NCBI RefSeq assembly: GCF_018390515.1
Contig: NZ_JAHBBK010000003.1
Location: 744,001 to 808,000, forward strand
Direction: 5' to 3'
DNA: 64,000 nucleotides
Source: Mucilaginibacter sp. Bleaf8
Lineage (GTDB): Bacteria; Bacteroidota; Bacteroidia; Sphingobacteriales; Sphingobacteriaceae
The notes below the pieces were generated by a model that was not told the DNA's origin, did not search any database, and was given only the letters and a program-made list of their open reading frames with translations. Shown one piece after another: positions 28,695 to 36,697 of this stretch. The position numbers and the translations under genes are program-made. Positions within the stretch are counted from its first letter, which is position 1, and each line of letters starts with the position of its first letter.

Positions 28695-29231
28695 TTAGAA
28701 TTTATTTTTCCACATCATGCTCTCAACCGGCCGTGTAGTAGGATTGTTATATTTAGCGTTTTCTTTAGTGTTGTAAAGTGTGCTGATTTCGCCTTCTACT
28801 ACAAAATAAATAAGCTGGCCAATAGGCATACCGGCGTAAATGCGTACCGGTTGGGCTGCTGATATTTCCAGCGTCCAGGTGTTGCAAAAGCCTACATCGC
28901 CTTTACCGGCAGTGGCATGTATGTCAATGCCTAATCGCCCGGTGCTCGACTTGCCTTCCAGAAATGGTACGTGTTTATGTGTTTCGGTATACTCCATGGT
29001 TACGCCCAGGTATAGGGTGCCGGGCTGTAGTACAAAGCCTTCTTTCGGAATTTCAAAAGAGTCGATCTCGTTATGTACACGTGCATCCAGCACGCGGTTG
29101 CGGTAAGTAGCCAGGTATTTGCCTAAGTGCACATCGTACGAGTTAGTGCCCAGGCACTCTCTTCTGAAAGGCTCAACAATGATATTACCTTTCTCAATTT
29201 CCTCTAATATTCGCTTGTCCGATAAAATCAT
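28695..29231 (-). CDS. dcd: dCTP deaminase
   Basis: 178 residues. Dcd deaminates dCTP to dUTP in dTTP supply. It starts with LSDKRILEEIEKGNI, the family N-terminus, and has the core EGKSSTGRLGIDIHATAG at about 90-107 and the catalytic glutamate in TWTLEIS around 118-124. The trimer active site residues Ser, Arg and Glu are present. It faces the divergent phosphopantetheinyl transferase gene across 75 bases. Confidence 0.97.
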   Translation of the reverse strand: MILSDKRILEEIEKGNIIVEPFRRECLGTNSYDVHLGKYLATYRNRVLDARVHNEIDSFEIPKEGFVLQPGTLYLGVTMEYTETHKHVPFLEGKSSTGRLGIDIHATAGKGDVGFCNTWTLEISAAQPVRIYAGMPIGQLIYFVVEGEISTLYNTKENAKYNNPTTRPVESMMWKNKF

Positions 29232-29273
29232 ATTGCCTTCCGGAATGGGTGGACTAAATTAGATTATTTACAC

Positions 29274-29281
29274 TAATTTTG
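29274..29281 (+). promoter_or_regulatory. -7 promoter box for the PPTase-lipB-SGNH operon
   Basis: TAATTTTG fits TAnnTTTG and lies 25 bases before the ATG. No -33 box is clear. Confidence 0.5.
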
Positions 29282-29306
29282 TTTCCTATGTTCGCAATTT
29301 TATTTT

Positions 29307-29948
29307 ATGGCCATCGCATATAGAAAGCAAATTGGCAGCGATACCGAATTTGCGCTTTGGCGTATTGAGGAAGATGCAGAAACGCTGCTTGGGCAACTGC
29401 AGCTTAATGATGAAGAGCAGGCTTTTGTTGAACAGCTGGCCAGGGGCAAGCGCAGCCTGCAATGGCTGAGCACCCGCGTGTTGTTACGTACCATGCTCAA
29501 TACCGACGAATACATTGACTGTAGAATAGATGCGCATGGAAAGCCTTACCTGGTTAATTTGCCTTACCATATATCTTTAAGCCATTCATTTGATTATGCG
29601 GCGGTTATGATTAGCCGGTCAAAGCCGGTGGGTATTGATATTGAACAGATAAAAGAAAAGGTAGAGCGGATTGCACATAAGTTTATGAAGCCCCGCGAGA
29701 TGGACTTTATTGATCCGGCCCAAAAAATTGAGCAGTTATACGTATGCTGGTGCGCTAAAGAGGCTGTATACAAATGCTATGGCCGCAAAGAGGTTTCGTT
29801 TGCAGACAACATTGCCTTAGATGCTTTTGATGTTGCTGCCGAAGGTAGCCTGAATGCGCATTTACGTAAAGACGATGTAGCGATAGATTACCAGGTGGCC
29901 TACATGCAGTATGAAGATTATATGATTGGTTACGTTAAAGAAGAGTAA
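29307..29948 (+). CDS. 4'-phosphopantetheinyl transferase, Sfp-like
   Basis: 213 residues. It transfers phosphopantetheine from CoA to a Ser of carrier proteins. Both defining motifs are present: VGIDIE near residue 111 and WCAKEAVYKCYG near 151, with the Asp, Glu and Lys that bind Mg and CoA. It is about twice the AcpS length, placing it in the Sfp/Gsp class. It is the first gene of a run with lipB two bases on; lipoyl attachment and carrier-protein activation are both protein-modification steps, but the link may be only positional. Confidence 0.93.
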   Translation: MAIAYRKQIGSDTEFALWRIEEDAETLLGQLQLNDEEQAFVEQLARGKRSLQWLSTRVLLRTMLNTDEYIDCRIDAHGKPYLVNLPYHISLSHSFDYAAVMISRSKPVGIDIEQIKEKVERIAHKFMKPREMDFIDPAQKIEQLYVCWCAKEAVYKCYGRKEVSFADNIALDAFDVAAEGSLNAHLRKDDVAIDYQVAYMQYEDYMIGYVKEE

Positions 29949-29950
29949 CG

Positions 29951-30682
29951 ATGAAGAACAAAAAAGTTGTTTTTCAGGACTGGGGCCTGATTGATTATAA
30001 AGAAGCCTGGGACAGGCAGGAAACCCTGTTTGGCCAAACTGTAAGATTAAAGACCGAACTGCGCAACCGCCAGTTGGCTGCACCCGCCGGTGGTGAAGCC
30101 GATGAGGATATATTAACGCCTAATTACCTGGTATTTTGCCAGCACCCTCATGTGTATACTTTAGGCAAAAGCGGTAAACCCGAGCATTTGCTGCTGGACG
30201 AAGCCGGTTTGAAAGAAAAAGAAGCTGTTTATTATCCCATTAACCGTGGTGGCGATATCACTTATCACGGGCCTGGCCAATTGGTAGCTTATCCTATTTT
30301 GGATCTGGATAACTTTTTTACCGATATACACCTGTACCTGCGTACGCTGGAAGAGGCCGTGATAAATACCCTGGCCGAATACGGTATTACTGCCGGCCGG
30401 TACCCGGGTTATACCGGTGTTTGGCTGGATGCCGATAATGAGCGCGCCCGCAAAATATGTGCTATGGGCGTACGCTGCAGCCGCTGGGTAACCATGCATG
30501 GGCTGGCCTTTAATGTAAATGCCAACCTGGACTATTTTAACAGCATTGTGCCCTGCGGTATTGATGATAAAGATGTAACCTCGCTACAGCGCGAACTGGG
30601 GCGTGAGGTTGATTTAAATGAAGTAAAAGAAATCCTGAAACGCCATATTTCCGTACTGTTTGGTATGGAGATAGTGGAATGA
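29951..30682 (+). CDS. lipB: Octanoyltransferase LipB
   Basis: 243 residues. LipB moves octanoyl from acyl-ACP to lipoyl domains, the first step of lipoate synthesis. Motifs: NRGGDITYHGPGQLVAYPI at about 98-116, the catalytic Lys in ARKICAMGVR near 175 and the acyl-cysteine in VPCGIDDKDVTSL near 203. The stop overlaps the downstream SGNH gene by 4 bases (ATGA) and the start is 2 bases after the upstream stop, so the three genes are one operon. Confidence 0.97.
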   Translation: MKNKKVVFQDWGLIDYKEAWDRQETLFGQTVRLKTELRNRQLAAPAGGEADEDILTPNYLVFCQHPHVYTLGKSGKPEHLLLDEAGLKEKEAVYYPINRGGDITYHGPGQLVAYPILDLDNFFTDIHLYLRTLEEAVINTLAEYGITAGRYPGYTGVWLDADNERARKICAMGVRCSRWVTMHGLAFNVNANLDYFNSIVPCGIDDKDVTSLQRELGREVDLNEVKEILKRHISVLFGMEIVE

Positions 30683-31386
30683 AGATAATAGCATTAACCT
30701 TATGGATAACGGCTGCATTAAGCAGTTGTAAAACCGTAAAAATGGATAACCAACCAGATACTGCACAAACCGTTGTTGCCGGTAATATTACCTGTTTAGC
30801 ACTTGGCGATTCCTATACCATCGGCGAAGCTGTGCCTCAGCAGGAGAGCTTTCCTTACCAGCTCACTGCGCTACTCCACCAGCAGGGCTATGCAACGGCT
30901 TCACCTGTTATCATTGCCCGTACCGGCTGGACAACCGATGAACTGATTGCGGCAATAAACACGCAGGCGCTTACCCAAAAGTTTGATATTGTTACTTTGC
31001 TGATTGGGGTAAATAACCAGTACCGCGGGTATGAGAGTAATACGTATCGTACAGAGTTTGTACAGTTGTTGAATACCGCACTCACTTATGCCGGGGGTAA
31101 TAAAAGCAGGGTATTTGTAGTGTCGATACCCGATTGGGGGGCAACGCCTTTTGCGGAAGGTCGTGACCGTGCACAGATTGCTGCTGAGATTGATCAGTAC
31201 AATGCCATCAATAAAGCTGAGACTGAAAAGGCTGGTATAAGTTATACTGATATTACGCCTGGCTCCCGATTAGCAGCGCAGGATCGCTCCTTAATTGCCG
31301 CCGATGGTTTGCATCCTTCCGGTAAGATGTACGCACAATGGGTGCAGGCTTTGATAGGAAAAGTAACCGCAGGGTTGAAAAAGTAA
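30679..31386 (+). CDS. SGNH/GDSL hydrolase lipoprotein
   Basis: 235 residues. A signal peptide with lipobox ALSSC (Cys 17) indicates a lipoprotein, probably facing the periplasm. The SGNH fold is supported by block I LALGDSYTIGE (nucleophile Ser near 46), block III GVNNQYRG near 113, and block V DGLHPSG near 211 with Asp and His. Such esterases act on esters, sugars or acyl groups; the substrate is not readable. It is the last gene of the PPTase-lipB operon and ends at a strong terminator. Confidence 0.92.
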   Translation: MKIIALTLWITAALSSCKTVKMDNQPDTAQTVVAGNITCLALGDSYTIGEAVPQQESFPYQLTALLHQQGYATASPVIIARTGWTTDELIAAINTQALTQKFDIVTLLIGVNNQYRGYESNTYRTEFVQLLNTALTYAGGNKSRVFVVSIPDWGATPFAEGRDRAQIAAEIDQYNAINKAETEKAGISYTDITPGSRLAAQDRSLIAADGLHPSGKMYAQWVQALIGKVTAGLKK

Positions 31387-31396
31387 TCAGGTATTA

Positions 31397-31441
31397 TAAA
31401 CAAAAAGCGCCTCATGGTTTTCATGAGGCGCTTTTTGTTTA
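31397..31441. terminator. Bidirectional terminator between SGNH gene and ilvE
   Basis: A perfect stem of about 20 bp centred on GCGCCTCATG with a 5-base loop has A- and T-runs on both flanks. It serves the two convergent genes. Confidence 0.92.
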
Positions 31442-31453
31442 AGTAGTATTTAT

Positions 31454-32515
31454 TTAAACCACATAGTTCCAACCATGGGTGTCGGTAGCACGACCATAGC
31501 GTATATCATTCAGGTGTTTGAATAGCTTGGTTGAAAATTCGCGGTTATCGCTCAATGTATATTCCTGATCCTGGTAAGAAATTGAGCCAATCGGTGCAAT
31601 GGTAGCAGCTGTACCGGCGCCAAAGGCGTCGGTTAAAGTGCCATTCTGCGCAGCCTCTACAATGTCAGAAATGGCAACTCGGCGCTCTTCAACCGGCATG
31701 CCCCAATCACGTGCAATGGCCAGTACGGTATCACGGGTTACACCGTCCAACACGGTATCGCGGGTTGATGGGGTGATGAGTTTACCGTCAATTACAAACA
31801 TTACGTTGGCTGCACCCAGCTCTTCTGCATATAAATGCTCTTTAGCATCGGTCCAAATCATCTGGTCAAACCCTTGCTCTGCGGCATGGCGGGTTGGCAG
31901 CATGGCACCAGCATAATTACCGGCCGCTTTGGCAAAACCAAAACCACCTTCGGCAGCACGGGTATATTCGGTTTCTACCTTAACACGCAGCGTTTTTGAA
32001 AAATAAGGGCCAACCGGGCAGGTAAGTACAATAAATTTATAAGTTTTAGAGGGTACCACACCCAGGTAAGGGTCGGTAGCAAACATAAACGGACGGATGT
32101 ACAGTGAATGGTTATCAGCAGTAGGAATCCAGTCGCGGTCTACATCAACCAAAGCTGCAATGCTCTGTATAAAAATGTCAACCGGCAGTTCGGGCGCGCA
32201 TAAGCGTTGTGCCGATTTATTGAAACGTGCAGCATTTTTATCCGGGCGGAAAACTGAAACGGTGCCATCTTCGTGTTTGTAAGCTTTTAAGCCTTCAAAA
32301 AAAGCCTGACCGTAGTGCAGTGATGATATAGCCGGACTAAGGCCTATTTCGCCGTAAGGTACTATCTGAAAGTTTTTCCATTCGCCATCGGCATAGTCGG
32401 CCACAAACATGTGGTCGGCAAAAGTATGCCCGAATACCAGGTTACTGAAGTCGGTTTCAGCCAGGCGCGAATGTGTAGTTTTAGTTATTTTAATGTCAAG
32501 CGTTTCGGTTGTCAT
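31454..32515 (-). CDS. ilvE: Branched-chain amino acid aminotransferase
   Basis: 353 residues. This fold-type IV PLP enzyme transaminates Leu, Ile and Val with 2-oxoglutarate. Seen are LHYGQAFFEGLKAYK near 65, the PLP-lysine segment GFAKAAGNYAGAMLP near 190-205, and GTAATIAPIGSI near the end. The ATG used starts MTTETLDIKI, the family N-terminus; an in-frame ATG 16 codons upstream adds a hydrophobic stretch not seen in relatives. It is monocistronic. Confidence 0.96.
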   Translation of the reverse strand: MTTETLDIKITKTTHSRLAETDFSNLVFGHTFADHMFVADYADGEWKNFQIVPYGEIGLSPAISSLHYGQAFFEGLKAYKHEDGTVSVFRPDKNAARFNKSAQRLCAPELPVDIFIQSIAALVDVDRDWIPTADNHSLYIRPFMFATDPYLGVVPSKTYKFIVLTCPVGPYFSKTLRVKVETEYTRAAEGGFGFAKAAGNYAGAMLPTRHAAEQGFDQMIWTDAKEHLYAEELGAANVMFVIDGKLITPSTRDTVLDGVTRDTVLAIARDWGMPVEERRVAISDIVEAAQNGTLTDAFGAGTAATIAPIGSISYQDQEYTLSDNREFSTKLFKHLNDIRYGRATDTHGWNYVV

Positions 32516-32592
32516 AGCTCGATTAGTTTTGAAAAATGGCAAGTTAAGGAAATTTTGAGGCAATTGATAGCCGATGAGAAAATTGTACAGGC

Positions 32593-32608
32593 ATCAATTT
32601 GAATTGAT
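32593..32608. promoter_or_regulatory. Palindrome upstream of ilvE, possible operator
   Basis: ATCAATT-TG-AATTGAT is a perfect 7-bp inverted repeat about 80 bases before the ilvE ATG. A CAATTGAT copy lies nearby at 32561. It could be a regulator site or chance in an AT-rich gap. Confidence 0.25.
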
Positions 32609-32647
32609 AAATCTAAAAACTTATCTCATATTTGCTTTATACCAAAC

Positions 32648-32704
32648 AGGTGATGGTGCTCCACCTAATTGAACCGCTTGCAAAAAGCTGATGGCGCCTG
32701 CTCC
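32648..32704 (+). ncRNA. Fluoride riboswitch (crcB motif)
   Basis: The aptamer reads AGGTGATGGTGCTCCACCT, then AACCGC, a short stem-loop, then GCTGATGGCGCCTGC. P1 is AGGUG paired with CACCU, P2 is GCUU paired with AAGC, and GGUGC in the first loop can pair with GCGCC downstream as the pseudoknot; the GATGG, AACCGC and CTGATGG elements match the fluoride aptamer as I know it. It lies 34 bases before the CLC gene, and no separate terminator hairpin is clear, so control of translation or of a nearby AT-rich fold is likely. Fluoride binding should switch the transporter gene on. Confidence 0.93.
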
Positions 32705-32737
32705 AAATAAGTTATTAATTTATTTAATTGCGGGCTC

Positions 32738-34015
32738 ATGTTTAAAGATTACTTTTCTAAATCATACACTGTTCTTCACTACATTATACGTTGGGTGCTC
32801 ATTACGGTGCCGGTAGCTGTGGCCATAGGCAGCATGGTTGCCTTGTTTCTGTGGCTGCTTAACTGGGCTATACATTACCGTTTTGCGCATACGTGGCTGC
32901 TTTACCTGTTGCCGCTTGCCGGGGTAGTTATCCATTTTTTATATAAACTGTACGGACAATCAGCCGAGCGGGGTAATAACTTAATTATTGACGAGATACA
33001 TAAACCGGGTGCCGGTGTTCCGCGCCGTATGGCTCCGTTGATACTGCTTACCACCGTTATTACCCATCTGTTTGGAGGTTCGGCCGGGCGAGAGGGAACG
33101 GCCGTGCAAATAGGCGGCAGTATAGCTAATTTGTTTGCAGGCTGGTTTAAGCTGCAACCACCCGATAAGCAAGTGATTTTAACTGCCGGTATAGCCGCCG
33201 GTTTCGGGGCTGTTTTTGGCACCCCGCTGGCCGGAACCATATTTGCCATGGAGGTAATAACCATCGGCCGCATTCAGTACAATACTTTACTGCCTTGCCT
33301 TATTGCCGGGCTGATAGGGGATGCAACCGTAGCTGCCTGGGGTGTGCAGCATACCCATTACCATATCAGTTATGTGGCAACAGTGCAAAGTTTTTATGGT
33401 CATCATCTTAGTGTTGATTTTTGGCTGCTATTAAAAGTAGTACTTGCCTCAGTTTGCTTTGGTTTAGCTGCGTATGCTTTTGCTGCCACAGCACATGGTG
33501 TTAAAAACATAACTACCCGATTTATAAAAACTACCTGGCTAATACCGGTTTGTGGCGCCCTGGCAATTATTGCTTTAACATTCATATTAGGAAAGCCTGA
33601 TTATCTAAGCTTAGGTGTTGAACCGGAATACCCGGGCGCTGTAACCATTGTATCGGCATTTCAGCAGGGTGGGGTACATGCGATCAGCTGGTTTTGGAAG
33701 CTTATTTATACTTGCATTACGCTCGGAACAGGTTTTAAGGGCGGAGAGGTAACGCCGCTGTTTTATATTGGTGCCACATTGGGTAACACCTTAGCCGAGG
33801 TGTTAAACGCCCCGGTAAGCTTGTTTGCTGCCTTAGGATTTATAGCCGTTTTTGCCGGTGCCACCAACACGCCTTTGGCTTGTACTATTATGGGTATTGA
33901 GTTGTTTGGCAGCGAACATGCTTTGTTATTTGCCGTAGCCTGTTTTGTAGCTTATTACTGTAGCGGTGATGTTGGTATTTATACGGCCCAGCGTAGGGAT
34001 GCCGGAAAGATTTAG
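32738..34015 (+). CDS. CLC-F type fluoride/proton antiporter
   Basis: 425 residues with about ten or more membrane segments. GREGT at 117-121 carries the gating glutamate and has Thr where chloride CLCs usually have Pro; GGEVT at 335-339 replaces the GGIFAP-like helix-N motif. From memory, the Glu-Val-Thr triad in helix N and GREGT are hallmarks of the fluoride-exporting CLC-F group rather than chloride CLCs; the riboswitch upstream supports this strongly. It exports cytoplasmic fluoride in exchange for protons. UspA, 80 bases downstream, may be co-transcribed. It could still be named generically as a voltage-gated chloride channel. Confidence 0.88.
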   Translation: MFKDYFSKSYTVLHYIIRWVLITVPVAVAIGSMVALFLWLLNWAIHYRFAHTWLLYLLPLAGVVIHFLYKLYGQSAERGNNLIIDEIHKPGAGVPRRMAPLILLTTVITHLFGGSAGREGTAVQIGGSIANLFAGWFKLQPPDKQVILTAGIAAGFGAVFGTPLAGTIFAMEVITIGRIQYNTLLPCLIAGLIGDATVAAWGVQHTHYHISYVATVQSFYGHHLSVDFWLLLKVVLASVCFGLAAYAFAATAHGVKNITTRFIKTTWLIPVCGALAIIALTFILGKPDYLSLGVEPEYPGAVTIVSAFQQGGVHAISWFWKLIYTCITLGTGFKGGEVTPLFYIGATLGNTLAEVLNAPVSLFAALGFIAVFAGATNTPLACTIMGIELFGSEHALLFAVACFVAYYCSGDVGIYTAQRRDAGKI

Positions 34016-34094
34016 CCCTTATAGTATGAACTAACAGCCGCAAAACAAATGGCTTTTCATCTGTTATATCATTACAACACAAAACCTATATAAA

Positions 34095-34577
34095 ATGGAA
34101 ATCTCAAGAATTTTAATCGGCATAGATAACAGTAAATATGCAGATCATGCAGCGGCTTATGGTTTTGGCTTAGCACGTAAATTCAATGCTTCGGTAGGTC
34201 TGGCCACCATCATTGAACCCGTGCCAACTACCGGTTCGCCCATGAACGATACTACGTTTGGGTTGCCGTTCGAGGGAACAGCTGATCTGGTAAATGTGGA
34301 GATGATGAACGCGCAGAATGATGCAGCCGATACGATACTGAATACTACCATTCAAAAATACGGTAGTGATTTGAATGTTACCCAGTTTACCGATTTTGGT
34401 TCCAGCGGCGACGGTATTTTGAGCTGTGCTGCACAATTCAATGCCGACCTGATTGTAATAGGTACCCATCACCGCAGCGGCATTGACCGCTTACTGATGG
34501 GCAGCGTAGCCGAAAGCGTAGTTCGTAACGCCACTGTACCCGTATTGGTAGTGCCGCTGGAAGGGGAAGAGGAATAA
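34095..34577 (+). CDS. Universal stress protein, UspA family
   Basis: 160 residues with the Usp alpha/beta fold: an N-terminal RILIGIDNS strand with the nucleotide-contacting Asp near residue 10, and the ATP-type loop GTHHRSGIDRLLMGSVAE with G-x2-G-x9-G-S near 127-144, followed by PVLVVPL. ATP-binding Usp proteins act in stress survival in ways still unclear. It follows the fluoride-riboswitch CLC gene by 80 bases with no clear terminator between, so co-induction by fluoride is possible. Confidence 0.93.
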   Translation: MEISRILIGIDNSKYADHAAAYGFGLARKFNASVGLATIIEPVPTTGSPMNDTTFGLPFEGTADLVNVEMMNAQNDAADTILNTTIQKYGSDLNVTQFTDFGSSGDGILSCAAQFNADLIVIGTHHRSGIDRLLMGSVAESVVRNATVPVLVVPLEGEEE

Positions 34578-34579
34578 GC

Positions 34580-34622
34580 CTCTATCCCCCTAAAGAGGAA
34601 ATGTCTATCCCTCTTTAGAGGG
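34580..34622. terminator. Imperfect hairpin with direct repeat after UspA
   Basis: CCCTAAAGAGG and CCTCTTTAGAGGG form a stem with a bulge, and TCTATCCC occurs twice within it. It lies between the convergent UspA and SerB-fusion genes, likely as terminator. Confidence 0.5.
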
Positions 34623-34629
34623 CGAAGAT

Positions 34630-35922
34630 TTAATAAAGCAACCTGAATTTGATTGTAAAATGAATTGCTTTTAATTCGCTTAATACCTGTTCGTCATAGC
34701 CGGCGTTTACGTCGGTTATAACATATCCTATTTGGCTGTTGGTTACCAAAAACTCGCCTACAATATTGATTTCATGCCGGGCAAATACATCATTTATTTG
34801 CGCCAGTATGCCCGGTACGTTTTTGTGAATATGAATTAAGCGGTGTGCATTATTAATACGTGGTGGCTGCAGGTCGGGAAAGTTGCTGCTCATGTGTGTT
34901 TTGCCCTCGTTCATAAATGCCATTACCCTTTTCGGTATAAAATCGGCATTGCGCGGGTTGTGCTTTGGGTCATCAAAAATAATGATACCGTTTTCGCAGG
35001 CCACTTCCAGCGTTTTGCGGTTGTTAATTTTGCCAAAGCAGCCAATTACTTTCAGCTTACCGGCATTCTGCAGTTGCTCGGGCGTGGGCTGGTTCTGCTC
35101 ATCGCAAAACAAAATACCGGCTTCCTGCAAATACTCTTCACGTATGGTATCCTGGTGGCGTATGTTGTAGCCCTCTTTACGCATTTGCGATAAAGCTTCA
35201 TCTTCCACTTCACCAACCACTAAACATTTAATACGGTTTTTAGGGTAAGAGATAGCCCTGGGCAGGCGGTTAATGTATAAAAACTCATCCAGGCTTGGGG
35301 TTACGTGATCGGCTTTTTCTACTACCGATTTACGCTCGATGTTCTCCGTAAAGGCAAAGAAGGTTTTAATCAGTCCCGATTCTTTTAACTGAAAGTCGGA
35401 ATAACCATCGCCTATACCATAAATATCACCCGGCAGGTTTAGCTCCTGCAATAGTTTTACCTTGCCGCCTTCCTGTGATAGCGGATTGGCACGATCGTAC
35501 CCAATAATATGGCCTTCTTCATCAAACTTGAAGGTGTTGGCGTATATGTTTTCTTTTTTGATGTAGTACTCGGTAACTACCGGCGTGATGAACTCCTTGA
35601 AACCGCCCGATACGATCAGCACTTCATCAGCATGCTCTTTAAAAAACACGCTGTTACGTAAAAATGAAGGCGACACCTTTTTGCGCAGATGCTTGATCAG
35701 CAGGTTCAGATGGTCGCGGTTGGCCTGGAGCAGTTTTACGCGGCCTTCCAAACTATCAGCAAAAGATAACCGGCCTTCCATCGAGGCATTGGTAAAATCT
35801 TCAATCTGTTTGTAAATACTTTCGCGGTCGGGATGGTCTTTCAGCGATATGCGTGCCAGTTCGTCAAGCGCCTCTACCTGGGTAAAGGTACTGTCAAAGT
35901 CGATAATATAATACTGCCCCAT
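34630..35922 (-). CDS. SerB-like phosphatase fused to a SerA remnant and ACT domain
   Basis: 430 residues in three parts. Residues 1-220 form a HAD phosphatase with all four motifs: DFDST at 8-12, VSGG at 104-107, the Lys in EGGKVKLL near 154, and GDGYSD at 171-176; this matches phosphoserine phosphatase. Residues 231-346 resemble the substrate-binding lobe of 3-phosphoglycerate dehydrogenase (KLKVIGCFGKINNRKTLEVA). The linker SSNFPDL, then the ACT domain HRLIHIHKNVPGILAQINDV to the final RLLY, match the SerA C-terminus. The NAD-binding Rossmann core and its catalytic residues are absent. The ACT domain binds serine in SerA, so feedback on phosphatase activity is a reasonable inference. The start MGQYY is chosen because a GTG further up overlaps the -7 box. 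Confidence 0.85.
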   Translation of the reverse strand: MGQYYIIDFDSTFTQVEALDELARISLKDHPDRESIYKQIEDFTNASMEGRLSFADSLEGRVKLLQANRDHLNLLIKHLRKKVSPSFLRNSVFFKEHADEVLIVSGGFKEFITPVVTEYYIKKENIYANTFKFDEEGHIIGYDRANPLSQEGGKVKLLQELNLPGDIYGIGDGYSDFQLKESGLIKTFFAFTENIERKSVVEKADHVTPSLDEFLYINRLPRAISYPKNRIKCLVVGEVEDEALSQMRKEGYNIRHQDTIREEYLQEAGILFCDEQNQPTPEQLQNAGKLKVIGCFGKINNRKTLEVACENGIIIFDDPKHNPRNADFIPKRVMAFMNEGKTHMSSNFPDLQPPRINNAHRLIHIHKNVPGILAQINDVFARHEINIVGEFLVTNSQIGYVITDVNAGYDEQVLSELKAIHFTIKFRLLY

Positions 35923-35931
35923 GGTTGGGCA

Positions 35932-35939
35932 CAAATATA
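35932..35939 (-). promoter_or_regulatory. -7 promoter box of the SerB-SerA fusion gene
   Basis: The minus strand reads TATATTTG, matching TAnnTTTG, 9 bases before the MGQYY ATG. It rules out the alternative GTG start, which lies within the box. Confidence 0.55.
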
Positions 35940-36028
35940 GGTTTTATTATGATGTTCATTGGTGCGGTTGTTCATTAGTTCAATTGCTTTATCGAACAAG
36001 AAATGCTCCTGTTTTTATATCTTCTAAA

Positions 36029-36538
36029 TTACATTGTGTTGAACTGTCCGGTAAAATGAGCTGGATATAATACTTCATAAAACCAATCGTCCTGTTTAGT
36101 CATTACTCGGCGTGCAATGATGGTGTTCTTTGAAAGATGTCTGGCTCCTATTGCGGATAGTACAATTGTAAGCGCCGAATCGATGTCATACACTGTAAAA
36201 AGCATATTAGCGCCGCCTGGACCAAGATCGGATGCCATCCATTCACCCAATTGCTCCTTTTCTAACTCGGTTGCAATCTCGTCTTCAAGATTACCCTTTA
36301 AGTCAAGCATAGTTAGGTCATCTTCAAGTGGTTGAGGAGTTATTTGTACAAACAGCAATTTATCCCCATCGTAAGGAATCCAGTTGTAGCTGGACGACCG
36401 TAGTTTTAATTGCTCTAAGTCTTGCTTATCAGCTGTAGTTTGTTTTATGAATGATTGCTTACTTGCTTCAGCTTCACTAATATCTATTTGATAGTATTCT
36501 ATAACATGATTTTGATGGTTAGCTGTAGCTCTGATCAC
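36029..36538 (-). CDS. Hypothetical protein
   Basis: 169 residues, acidic (many Glu and Asp between about 95 and 115), without membrane segments or signal. A central stretch SYNWIPYDGDKLLFVQITPQP and a later LGPGGANMLFTVYDIDSALTIV look like alternating beta and helix. I do not recognise the family. It lies alone between the SerB-fusion and SDR genes, on the same strand as both, without a visible promoter box. A real gene is likely because the frame is long and codon use is similar to neighbours. Confidence 0.6.
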   Translation of the reverse strand: MIRATANHQNHVIEYYQIDISEAEASKQSFIKQTTADKQDLEQLKLRSSSYNWIPYDGDKLLFVQITPQPLEDDLTMLDLKGNLEDEIATELEKEQLGEWMASDLGPGGANMLFTVYDIDSALTIVLSAIGARHLSKNTIIARRVMTKQDDWFYEVLYPAHFTGQFNTM

Positions 36539-36697
36539 ATCAATTATTTTGTCATTCTTGCTATATAAGGTGAAGACGCATTTGTATCATTCGCGTTAAC
36601 TATCGGTCTCTTAGGCTTCATAAGCTTGTTAATTATGAAAGCTATAAGATTGATGATTAGTCTTATCATTAGTTATGCTGTAAGTAGTAACAAAGCT

